Assembly (NCBI GenBank): GCA_046565865.1 | Contig: JBKHXU010000059.1 | Coordinates: 1-5,800, forward strand | Direction: 5' to 3' | Length of the DNA stretch: 5,800 nucleotides | From: JBKHXU01 sp046565865 | GTDB taxonomy: Bacteria; Pseudomonadota; Gammaproteobacteria; Acidiferrobacterales; Sulfurifustaceae | In this document: piece by piece, positions 1-5,800 of the stretch | Layout: every line of letters begins with the position of its first letter | Numbering within the stretch: the stretch's first letter is position 1 | Notes under the pieces: generated by a model | What the model was told of the DNA's origin: nothing | What the model saw: the letters and a program-made list of their open reading frames with translations, nothing else | Database searches by the model: none | Program-made: the position numbers and the translations under genes

Positions 1-60
1 AATAAGGCGGGATGGGTGGGGCCCAAGCCCCGTTGCAGCGAGCACTACGGGAGTAACCCA
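1..60 (+). other. Leader upstream of the binding-protein gene
   Basis: This is the non-coding lead-in to the solute-binding protein gene. It contains a small perfect inverted repeat, GGGGC (18-22) and GCCCC (27-31), around a four-base CCAA loop. No T-run follows it, so it is not a convincing terminator of an upstream gene. No good -35/-10 pair is visible, and the promoter may lie left of the window. The downstream reading frame could formally extend back to a GTG at 16, but the ribosome binding site and signal peptide favour 61. Confidence 0.4.
49..53 (+). promoter_or_regulatory. Ribosome binding site (GGGAG)
   Basis: A purine-rich GGGAG lies 7 bases before the ATG at 61. This is normal Shine-Dalgarno spacing. 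It supports the ATG at 61 over the in-frame GTG at 16, which would also add 15 non-hydrophobic residues in front of the signal peptide. Confidence 0.7.
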
Positions 61-936
61 ATGGTAAGCAGATCTAGCAGGAAACTTGTGATCGCGACGG
101 GACTGTGTGCCCTGTACGCGATGCCGGCGATGGCAGCGGACTTGGTGTTCACGGCACCGCCGCGCGGGGCCGAGGAGAACGAGTCGGATGTGTACCAACC
201 GATCGCGGAGTACCTGTCAGCGGCCATCGGTAAAAAGATCGTCTATGAGCATTCCGACAACTGGCTGACCTATCAGTACAAGATGCAGAAGGGCAGCTAC
301 GACCTCGTCTTCGACGGGCCGCACTTTCTGTCCTGGCGCATGATCAAGCTGAACCACGAGCCGTTGGTTAAATTTCCCGGCAAGCTCGCGTTCGTGGTAA
401 TCGCGCGCAAGGACAACGACCGCATCAACGAGGTCAAGGATCTGGCGGGCCGCACGGTGTGCGGAATGGCCCCGCCCAATCTCGCCACGCTTACCATGTA
501 CTCGCTGTTCGAGAACCCGGCGCGCCAGCCGCTAATCGTCGAGGTGCAAACCTTCAAGCAGGCCTACCAAGACGTGCTGGCGAAGAAGTGTGTCGCCGCG
601 GCGCTGCGCGACGCCGCGTTCAACAAGCTCGACAAGGACAAGAACGCCGCGAAGGTACTGTTCCACAGCAAGGGCGTGCCGAACCAGGCGTTCTCGGCCG
701 GCCCGCGCTTCACGGCCGAGGACAAGGCCAAGATGGTTAAGGCGCTGCTCGCACCCGAGGCCAAGGTGAAGCTCGCGAAGTTCCTCGAGCAATTCAACAT
801 GAAGGACAAGGAGCTTTTGGCGGCGAGTCGCGCCGAATTCGAAGGCATCGCGGTGCTGCTGAAAGACACCTATGGCTTTGACGTTACGCAGACCAGCGCG
901 ATCGAAACCAAGGTCGTCACCAAGACGGACAAGTAA
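61..936 (+). CDS. PhnD-type periplasmic solute-binding protein
   Basis: A 291-residue exported protein of the PhnD/SsuA/transferrin-type substrate-binding superfamily, annotated in databases as phosphate/phosphite/phosphonate ABC transporter binding protein. Residues 1-25 form a signal peptide: a basic SRSSRK start, a hydrophobic core and an AMA|AD cleavage site. The mature protein starts with a typical first strand (DLVFTAPPRG), followed by YQPIAEYLS, the conserved YDLVFDGPHF block (about 80-89), and the hinge-side segment DLAGRTVCGMAPPNLATLT (about 127-145). The next conserved element is FKQAYQDVLAKKCVAAALRD (about 165-184). Two cysteines, C134 and C177, are the only ones in the mature part and could form a disulfide. 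The second-lobe segment reads APPNLATLT rather than the serine-rich loop of phosphonate binders, so the ligand should not be assumed. No permease or ATPase gene is adjacent on the right; partners could lie to the left. Family assignment is firm and substrate unknown. Confidence 0.85.
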   Translation: MVSRSSRKLVIATGLCALYAMPAMAADLVFTAPPRGAEENESDVYQPIAEYLSAAIGKKIVYEHSDNWLTYQYKMQKGSYDLVFDGPHFLSWRMIKLNHEPLVKFPGKLAFVVIARKDNDRINEVKDLAGRTVCGMAPPNLATLTMYSLFENPARQPLIVEVQTFKQAYQDVLAKKCVAAALRDAAFNKLDKDKNAAKVLFHSKGVPNQAFSAGPRFTAEDKAKMVKALLAPEAKVKLAKFLEQFNMKDKELLAASRAEFEGIAVLLKDTYGFDVTQTSAIETKVVTKTDK

Positions 937-949
937 TCGAGCGATTGAA

Positions 950-969
950 CCGGGTGCCGGGCCATCCGG
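950..969 (+). terminator. Weak hairpin in the convergent gap
   Basis: The 37-base space between two converging genes contains CCGGGTG (950-956) and CATCCGG (963-969), which can pair as a 7-bp stem with one G-U pair around a 6-base loop. It is placed where a terminator for the binding-protein gene would be expected, but no T-run follows. On the minus strand the G-U pair becomes a mismatch, so it suits plus-strand transcripts better. It may be only a GC-rich coincidence. Confidence 0.25.
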
Positions 970-973
970 GGGA

Positions 974-1750
974 TCACTCTTCTAGACTGCCGAACTCAGC
1001 GATCACCGGCGCGTGGTCCGACGGCCGCTCCAGGGCGCGCGGCGCGGTATCAATGGTGCAGGCGCCGCAGCGCTCCGCCAGCGGCGCACTGCAAAAGATG
1101 TGATCGATGCGCAAACCGAGGTTGCGTCGGAACGCGCCCTTCCGATAATCCCACCAACTGAAGCTCCCGGCCGGCTGCACGAACTTCCGAAACACGTCGA
1201 CTAGCCCGACATCCATCAGGGCGCGCAACGCCGCGCGTTCGGGCGCGCTGAATAGCACCTGGTTTTGCCACAACCGCGGGTCGTGCACGTCCCGTTCCTC
1301 GGGCGCCACGTTGAAATCGCCGACCACGGCCAGCAGCGGAAAGCGCTTGAGCTCCTGAACCAGATGCGCGCGCAGGGCGGCGAGCCATTCCAGTTTGTAT
1401 GCGTACTTCGGTGAGGTGACCGCTTCACCGTTCGGGACGTATACGCTAATAACGCGCACGCCGCTGACTGTCGCCGCAACGTAGCGCTTTTGGCCACCGT
1501 CGAGGCCCGGTGCTTCGGTGCTCGCCTCCCCGAGCGGTGCGCGCGAGAGGATCGCCACGCCGTTATAGCTTTTCTGCCCGGAATGCAGCACGTGATAACC
1601 CGCTTCCCGCAAACTTTCGACCGGGCACTCTTCGTCGGTAACTTTGGTTTCTTGCAGGCACAGCACATCCGGCTGCACGCGCGCCAGCCAGTCACAAACG
1701 TGCGGCAGCCGCACGCGCAGCGAATTGACGTTCCAGGTAGCGAGTTTCAC
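974..1750 (-). CDS. xthA: Exodeoxyribonuclease III (AP endonuclease)
   Basis: A 258-residue cytoplasmic DNA repair nuclease of the exonuclease III/endonuclease-exonuclease-phosphatase fold. The family cleaves DNA 5' of abasic sites and removes 3'-blocking groups in base excision repair. All catalytic elements are visible: N7 in TWNVN, E34 in LQETK, Y104 in SVYVPNG, D145 and N147 in GDFNVAP, the SWWDYR block (198-203), D216 in GLRIDH and H246 in SDHAP. Length is close to that of E. coli ExoIII (268). The start is a GTG at 1750, chosen because family members begin at the MKLATWNVNS strand; no earlier start would add a known domain. It is the last gene of the minus-strand cluster, 15 bases after the glutaredoxin-like gene, and is preceded by a hairpin instead of a clear ribosome binding site, so translational coupling is likely. 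The stop is TGA. Confidence 0.96.
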   Translation of the reverse strand: MKLATWNVNSLRVRLPHVCDWLARVQPDVLCLQETKVTDEECPVESLREAGYHVLHSGQKSYNGVAILSRAPLGEASTEAPGLDGGQKRYVAATVSGVRVISVYVPNGEAVTSPKYAYKLEWLAALRAHLVQELKRFPLLAVVGDFNVAPEERDVHDPRLWQNQVLFSAPERAALRALMDVGLVDVFRKFVQPAGSFSWWDYRKGAFRRNLGLRIDHIFCSAPLAERCGACTIDTAPRALERPSDHAPVIAEFGSLEE

Positions 1751-1763
1751 CGCCGCACGGCGG
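1750..1763 (-). repeat. Perfect hairpin abutting the xthA start
   Basis: CCGCCG and CGGCGG form a perfect 6-bp inverted repeat with a 2-base centre (in practice a 5-bp stem with a 4-base loop). It fills nearly all of the 15-base gap between the glutaredoxin-like stop codon and xthA, and its last base is the G of the xthA GTG start. No T-run follows, so it is not a normal intrinsic terminator. In RNA it could partly hide the xthA start until ribosomes finishing the previous gene open it. Confidence 0.45.
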
Positions 1764-1765
1764 CA

Positions 1766-2266
1766 CTATGGGGTAGGCGTCTGCTCGGCGCCCGGCGACT
1801 CGGCGCTCGTGGGACGTTCATAGCCGGCCTGATCGAGCTCCCCCTCGAGCAGCGACTCGAGATAGCCGCGCATGACCTTGGTTCCCACCATGATCGTCGG
1901 CACGGCCAAACCACCTGCCTGCTTGATCAATTCGTCCTGCAACTTGCGGTCGCCTTCAACGTTCTTTTCCGTGAACGGCACGCCGCGCCCCTTGAGATAT
2001 GCACGCGCCGAGTCGCAAGAACTGCACTTCGGCGCACTGTACAGCGTCACGGGAAATTTAGCGGCGGCATCGTTATCCGCCGCCGGCTTCTCGCCGTCGA
2101 GCCGCACCGATTTCTCCTCGACCCGGCCGCCCGCCTCGTCCGCGGGCGGTTTGTCGTGGTACGACACGCGCCCGTCCTTGTCGACCCACTTGTAGAGCTT
2201 CTGTCCATGGGCGGCGGGCAGCAGCGCCAATACCAAGCACAACGATAGCCAAATACGCGCGGTCAT
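1766..2266 (-). CDS. Secreted DUF4124-glutaredoxin family protein
   Basis: A 166-residue thioredoxin-fold protein predicted to act outside the cytoplasm. Residues 1-21 are a signal peptide (TARIW, then a Leu/Ala-rich core, with cleavage near AHG|QK). Residues about 22-42 match the DUF4124 pattern (KLYKWVDKDGRVSYHDKPP), usual in exported proteobacterial proteins. A charged, low-complexity linker (about 43-69) leads into a glutaredoxin-like domain (about 71-146). That domain has FPVTLYSAPKCSSC with a CSSC redox pair at 81 and 84, the cis-proline loop VPTI (122-125) and a typical GY tail helix. A Pro/Glu-rich tail ends the protein. The fold and the CxxC suggest thiol-disulfide exchange or reduction in the periplasm; the partner is unknown. 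It sits 3 bases after the ygiM-like gene. The stop is TAG, in frame with xthA downstream. Confidence 0.88.
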   Translation of the reverse strand: MTARIWLSLCLVLALLPAAHGQKLYKWVDKDGRVSYHDKPPADEAGGRVEEKSVRLDGEKPAADNDAAAKFPVTLYSAPKCSSCDSARAYLKGRGVPFTEKNVEGDRKLQDELIKQAGGLAVPTIMVGTKVMRGYLESLLEGELDQAGYERPTSAESPGAEQTPTP

Positions 2267-2269
2267 CGA

Positions 2270-2881
2270 TCAGATCCTCAAATACATTCCACCCATGCGC
2301 CGGCGGATGGACTCCCGCACCCATACCATGCCGGCGATAAAACCTATCCCAAGCATAGCAAAGCCGGCCGCGAACCATGCGAACAGCGAACCGTGGCTGA
2401 CCGAGGCCTCTGCCGGCCGCCGCTCGATTGGAGTGCGCCGGGCCTCCGCCAAGGCCGCGCGCGTTTGTTCCAACTCTGCCTGCGCCTGTGCCAGCTTTTT
2501 CGTCGCTTGACCAAGCTCCGCTTCGAGTTGCGCGAGCTTCGGGCCGGCATCGACCTTGGCCGCTGCGCGCGCGGCCTCCGCGCGCAGGCGCGTGATCTCG
2601 CCTTCGAGCTCGGCCACGCGTGCGCGGACCGGGGCCTGCGCGCTGAGATAGCGCTCCTCGGCCCAACCCTCGACGCCATCGGCACCGCGCACGCGCACCC
2701 GTGTCCCGTGGCGCTCGAGCACCTCGAGCGCGGTGCCGGTCTCGACGGATTTCACGATGGTGGCGCTGTCGGTAATGTCGCTGCGCAGCCCGATGACGAG
2801 GCGGTCGCTCACGTACAGCGTCTCGGCCGAAGACGCCATCGGCCATGCCGCGAGCGCGGCCAGGAGTGCGCGCCGGATCAA
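2270..2881 (-). CDS. ygiM: YgiM-like SH3 domain/coiled-coil membrane protein
   Basis: A 203-residue protein of the TIGR04211 SH3-domain family, with the same layout as E. coli YgiM (about 206 residues). In order it has a signal peptide (1-19, Ala/Leu-rich core, cleavage near ASSA|ET), a bacterial SH3 domain (about 20-82, starting ETLYVSDRL and including GADGVEGWAEERYLS), a long Ala/Glu/Leu-rich coiled coil (about 84-148), a Pro/Arg-rich linker, one transmembrane helix (about 166-187) and a short basic tail (RESIRRRMGG). It should be held in the inner membrane with the SH3 and coil in the periplasm; the molecular role is not established. The start is a TTG at 2881 sharing bases with the prlC TGA stop (TTGA, 4-base overlap). 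The frame stays open back to 3076, but that part overlaps prlC and lacks a signal-like sequence. The ATG at residue 15 would destroy the signal peptide. No strong ribosome binding site is seen, so coupling to prlC is likely. Confidence 0.85.
   Translation of the reverse strand: MIRRALLAALAAWPMASSAETLYVSDRLVIGLRSDITDSATIVKSVETGTALEVLERHGTRVRVRGADGVEGWAEERYLSAQAPVRARVAELEGEITRLRAEAARAAAKVDAGPKLAQLEAELGQATKKLAQAQAELEQTRAALAEARRTPIERRPAEASVSHGSLFAWFAAGFAMLGIGFIAGMVWVRESIRRRMGGMYLRI
2275..2279 (-). promoter_or_regulatory. Ribosome binding site (GAGGA) of the glutaredoxin-like gene
   Basis: On the minus strand GAGGA lies 8 bases before the ATG at 2266. It is embedded in the last codons of the ygiM-like gene, which fits co-translation of the two genes and supports this start. 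Confidence 0.65.
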
Positions 2882-4929
2882 GCGGCGAGTCCCGATTGCC
2901 GGAGCAGCGGCTCGATCCGCGGTTCGCGCCCGCGGAACTTTACGAACAGCTCCATCGGTTCGCGCACGCCGCCCTGCTCCAAAATGTTTTGCATGAATTC
3001 GCGGCCGGTGCGGCGATCGAACACGCCGTTCTCCTCGAACTTGCTGAAGGCATCGGCCGACAGCACTTCGGCCCACTTGTAGCTGTAGTAACCCGCGGCG
3101 TAGCCGCCAGCGAAGATGTGGGTGAAGCTCGTCTGGAACCGATTGAACGCGGGCGGCGTGATCACCGCCACCTCGGCGCGTACTTCGTCCAACACTTGCT
3201 GCACGGTTTTGGCGCCCTTCGGATCAAAATCGCTGTGCAGGCGCATATCGAACAGCGAGAACTCGAGCTGGCGCACGAACTGCATGCCCGACTGAAAATT
3301 TTTGGCCGCGATCATTTTTTTATAGAGCGTCTCGGGCAACGGCTCGTTGGTCTCGTGGTGACCGCTCAACAGCATTAGCGCCTCGCGTTCCCAGCACCAG
3401 TTTTCCATGAACTGGCTCGGCAGCTCGACGGCGTCCCAGGCGACGCCGTTGATGCCGGCGACGCCGAGGTAATCGACCTTGGTCAGCATGTGATGCAGCC
3501 CGTGGCCGAACTCGTGGAATAACGTGTTGACCTCGTCGTGGGTAAACAGCGCCGGCTTGCCCGCGACCGGCGGCGCGAAGTTGCACACGAGATACGCCAC
3601 CGGCACCTGCACGCCGTCGTCGCGCCGGCGGCGATTGATGCATTCGTCCATCCACGCACCACCGCGTTTGTTGGCGCGGGCGTAAAGGTCGGTATAAAAG
3701 CGCCCGCGCACCTCGCCCGATTCGTCGCGGATTTCGTAGAAGCGCACGTCCGGGTGCCAGGTCTCGACACCCTCGACGCGGCGGATGTCGAGCCCGTACA
3801 GGCGCTTCACCACCTCGAACATGCCGGGCACAACGCGCGTCTCGGGAAAGTACGGACGCACGTCTTCCTGCGAAAACGCGTAGCGATGTGCCTGGAGCTT
3901 TTCCGAGTAATAGCCGATATCCCACGGCTCGAGCTCGGCGACACCGTGCTCGGTGCGCGCGTACTCTTTGAGCTCGGCGAGGTCGCGCTGCGCCGCGGGG
4001 CGCGATTGCTTGGCGAGTTCATGCAGGAACTCCATCACCTGCGGCACGCTCTTGGCCATGCGCGTCTGCAACGCGTACTCGGCGTAGTTGGCGAAGCCGA
4101 GCAGGCGCGCGGCCTCGGTGCGCAGTTCCAGGATGCGGTTGATGAGCGGGCCGTTGTCGAACCGGCCGGCGTTCGGGCCCTGATCGCTCGCGCGCGTGAC
4201 ATACGCCTCGTACATCTGGCGCCGCAGCGCGCGGTTGTCGGCGTAGGTCATGAACGCGATGTAGGACGGTGCTTCGAGACTGAAGAGATAGCCCGGCTTG
4301 CCGGCGGCCTGCGCCGCCTGGCGCGCGAGCGCGAGCGCCGTCGGCGGCACGCCGGCGACATCGGCCTCGTCGGTGAGATGCAGCGACCACGCCTGGGTCG
4401 CGTCGAGCACGTTCTCGGAAAAGCGGCTGCCGAGTACCGACAGCTCCATCTGGATTTCTTTGAAGCGCGCCTTTTCCTGCACCGGCAGTTCCGCGCCGGC
4501 CAGGCGAAAATCGCGCAACGCGTTCTGGATGATCTTCTGCTGCGCCGGCGCGAGCTTGGCGAAATCGGCGCGCGCGGCGATTGCCTTGTACGCGGCGTAG
4601 AGGCGCTCGTCCTGCGCCAGCTCGGTGCCGTAGTCGGTGAGCTTGGGCACGCCTTCGTTATATACCGTGCGCAGCGCGTCGCTGTTCACCACCGCGTTCA
4701 GGTGCGATACCGGCGACCAGACGCGCGACAGCCGCTCCTGCATGTCCTCCAGCGGGCCGGCGAGGTTTTCCCACGTATAGTTCGCGGTCGCGCTCAATAA
4801 TTGCTCCCGCCGCGCGCGGTTTTCCGCCAGAATACGGTCCAGCGCGGGCAGCACGTGCTCGGGACGGATGTGCGCGAAGCGCGGAAGGCCGGTGACATCA
4901 AGCAAAGGATTGGAGGCGTTGGATTCCAT
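2878..4929 (-). CDS. prlC: Oligopeptidase A (M3 family zinc peptidase)
   Basis: A 683-residue cytoplasmic metallopeptidase, matching the roughly 680 residues of E. coli PrlC. The family hydrolyses short peptides, including cleaved signal peptides. The zinc site HEFGH is at 472-476, with the third ligand E502 in VELPSQFMENW. The C-terminal M3 signature GGYAAGYYSYKWAEVLSADAF (about 608-628) supplies the substrate-contacting glycine/tyrosine loop. The N-terminus (NPLLDVTGLPRFAHIRPEHV) and the helical first half are typical and intact. The start is taken as ATG at 4929; a TTG two codons upstream (4935) is possible, and neither has a clear ribosome binding site. It is the first gene of the minus-strand cluster, divergent from srkA by only 57 bases. 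Its TGA stop overlaps the start of the ygiM-like gene. In E. coli prlC has different neighbours (rsmJ side), so this linkage is lineage-specific. Confidence 0.96.
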   Translation of the reverse strand: MESNASNPLLDVTGLPRFAHIRPEHVLPALDRILAENRARREQLLSATANYTWENLAGPLEDMQERLSRVWSPVSHLNAVVNSDALRTVYNEGVPKLTDYGTELAQDERLYAAYKAIAARADFAKLAPAQQKIIQNALRDFRLAGAELPVQEKARFKEIQMELSVLGSRFSENVLDATQAWSLHLTDEADVAGVPPTALALARQAAQAAGKPGYLFSLEAPSYIAFMTYADNRALRRQMYEAYVTRASDQGPNAGRFDNGPLINRILELRTEAARLLGFANYAEYALQTRMAKSVPQVMEFLHELAKQSRPAAQRDLAELKEYARTEHGVAELEPWDIGYYSEKLQAHRYAFSQEDVRPYFPETRVVPGMFEVVKRLYGLDIRRVEGVETWHPDVRFYEIRDESGEVRGRFYTDLYARANKRGGAWMDECINRRRRDDGVQVPVAYLVCNFAPPVAGKPALFTHDEVNTLFHEFGHGLHHMLTKVDYLGVAGINGVAWDAVELPSQFMENWCWEREALMLLSGHHETNEPLPETLYKKMIAAKNFQSGMQFVRQLEFSLFDMRLHSDFDPKGAKTVQQVLDEVRAEVAVITPPAFNRFQTSFTHIFAGGYAAGYYSYKWAEVLSADAFSKFEENGVFDRRTGREFMQNILEQGGVREPMELFVKFRGREPRIEPLLRQSGLAA

Positions 4930-4986
4930 GGCCAATATCGAACGAGTGTGCAGTCGATGGTAACTCTAACACGCCCGCAACAAGCG
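4930..4986. promoter_or_regulatory. Divergent intergenic region between prlC and srkA
   Basis: These 57 bases separate two divergent genes and must carry, or adjoin, the promoters of both the prlC cluster and srkA, unless those promoters lie inside the opposite coding regions. I looked for sigma-70-type boxes on both strands and found only poor matches, so no element is called. The region is slightly more AT-rich than its flanks. An in-frame ATG at 4957 could lengthen the SrkA N-terminus by ten residues. Confidence 0.4.
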
Positions 4987-5800
4987 ATGCACAGCACACA
5001 CCCCTACGACGCCCTCACGCCGGATGTGATCCTCGCCGCCGTTGAACAACTCGGCGTGCACTGCACCGGCGCGCTTACCGCGCTCAACAGCTACGAAAAC
5101 CGCGTGTACCGCGTGGACACCGAGGAGCACGGCCCGTGGGTCGCAAAGTTTTATCGGCCGGCGCGCTGGACCGATGTCGCGATCTTCGAGGAGCACGCGT
5201 TCGCGCAGCGCCTGGTCGAGCACGAGATCCCGGCCGTGGCGCCGCTGGTACACGCGGGGCGCACGCTGCACCGCTATGACGGTTTTCGCTTCGCGGTGTT
5301 TCCGTGGCAACCGGGGCGGGCGCCGGAGCTGTCGCGGCCCGACGAGTTCACGCTGCTTGGGCGCTACATCGCGCGCATGCATCGAGTGAGCCGCACCGAG
5401 CCGTTCGAGCATCGACTGCGGTTGAGCGTCGCCGAATACGGCACGCGTTCGGTCGCGCTGCTGCTCGAAGGCGAGTACATCCCGCCCGACCTACGCGTCG
5501 CGTTTCGCGCGATCAGCGAGTAGGTGCTGGCGCAGGTGACGCAGGCGTTCGAGGTCACGCGCGACGTCGCGTGGCTGCCGATCCACGGCGATTTTCATCT
5601 GGGTAATATCTTGTGGAGCGCGCGCGGACCGCATCTCGTCGACTTCGACGATTGTTTGATGGGCCCCGCAGTACAGGACATCTGGATGGCGCTCTCCGGC
5701 GAACGCGAAGAGATGGAACCGCAACTCGCGGCGCTCTTGAGCGGCTACACCGAGTTCGCCGAGTTCGATCCGCTCGAGCTGCGCCTGATCGAACCGCTGC
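4987..5800 (+). pseudogene. srkA: SrkA (YihE/RdoA) kinase gene interrupted by an in-frame TAG; 3' end off-window
   Basis: A homologue of stress response kinase A, a Ser/Thr protein kinase with the aminoglycoside-phosphotransferase (choline kinase-like) fold. The first 178 codons give a good N-lobe: LNSYENRVYRV (33-43) and VAKFYRP with the probable ATP-site lysine K54. After these come FAVFPWQPGR and LGRYIARMH. Codon 179 (5521-5523) is TAG, between AISE and VLAQV, where E. coli SrkA reads on without a break. The same frame stays open from 5524 to the window edge (92 codons). It carries the catalytic loop HGDFHLGN (200-207), the metal-binding LVDFDD (217-222), GPAVQDIW and a family-typical tail toward LIEPL. 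The product ending at 178 would lack every catalytic residue. A GTG directly after the stop could restart translation but has no ribosome binding site. The start at 4987 matches the family N-terminus; ATG 4957 is an alternative. About 55 further codons are expected beyond the window. Either a recent nonsense mutation or a base-call error explains it. Confidence 0.85.

Noticed and set aside
16..60. GTG start at 16 for the solute-binding protein
   Set aside because: It would put 15 unrelated residues before a clear signal peptide, whereas GGGAG is well spaced for the ATG at 61.
1490..2248. A 252-codon plus-strand open frame across xthA and the glutaredoxin-like gene
   Set aside because: It runs antisense across two confident genes and their junction, has Arg/His-rich composition and has no domain or ribosome binding site.
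2073..2846. A 257-codon minus-strand open frame in another frame over the ygiM-like and glutaredoxin-like genes
   Set aside because: Its sequence is Arg/Gly/Ala-rich shadow composition; the competing frames have signal peptides and known domains.
2882..3076. Longer N-terminus for the ygiM-like gene (start at 3076)
   Set aside because: The extra 65 residues overlap conserved prlC sequence, are Arg-rich, and would place the signal peptide internally.
2393..3082. A 229-codon plus-strand open frame antisense to the ygiM-like gene and the end of prlC
   Set aside because: It is a shadow frame with no recognisable features, opposite two supported genes.
3538..4800. A 420-codon open frame on the plus strand opposite prlC
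   Set aside because: It is the antisense shadow of the well-conserved PrlC coding region in high-GC DNA. Its translation is Arg/Ala/Val/Leu-rich with no recognisable domain, and PrlC is certain on the other strand.
4930..4986. Candidate sigma-70 boxes in the divergent region
   Set aside because: The best matches on either strand have only two to four of six consensus bases or wrong spacing, which is no better than chance.
5521..5523. TAG as a recoded sense codon (pyrrolysine or amber-suppressing code)
   Set aside because: The glutaredoxin-like gene ends at a TAG whose readthrough would fuse an exported protein to exonuclease III, so TAG appears to be a normal stop; a point mutation or base error is simpler.

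Overview
The window is a compact, high-GC stretch of ordinary chromosome, most likely from a gammaproteobacterium. The evidence for that is the set of family variants present: a PrlC-type oligopeptidase A, a YgiM-like SH3/coiled-coil membrane protein, an SrkA (YihE/RdoA)-type kinase and a DUF4124-glutaredoxin protein. Genus cannot be told from this sequence. No mobile element, CRISPR array, tRNA or rRNA is visible, and almost every base lies in or within a few tens of bases of a gene.

Layout from left to right. (1) Bases 61-936, plus strand: an exported PhnD-type solute-binding protein with no transporter partner in view, preceded by a short leader (1-60). (2) A 37-base convergent gap (937-973) holding one weak hairpin. 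(3) A tight four-gene minus-strand cluster, transcribed right to left: prlC (4929-2878), a ygiM-like gene (2881-2270), a secreted glutaredoxin-like gene (2266-1766) and xthA (1750-974). The junctions are a 4-base overlap (TTGA), a 3-base gap and a 15-base gap, so one transcript is likely. (4) A short divergent intergenic region (4930-4986). (5) From 4987 to the right edge, plus strand: an srkA homologue cut by an in-frame TAG at 5521-5523. Its open frame and conserved catalytic residues continue after the stop to the window edge, where the gene is truncated.

How the genes may work together. PrlC degrades peptides in the cytoplasm and XthA repairs abasic and oxidised DNA. The glutaredoxin-like and YgiM-like proteins act at or outside the inner membrane, and SrkA is a protein kinase linked in E. 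coli to envelope and oxidative stress. A shared stress theme is plausible but is inference from co-location only.

I do not see a novel multi-gene system. The observations most worth checking are the premature stop in srkA, the in-frame arrangement of the glutaredoxin gene and xthA separated by one TAG codon, the TTG start of the ygiM-like gene embedded in the prlC stop codon, and the orphan binding protein.
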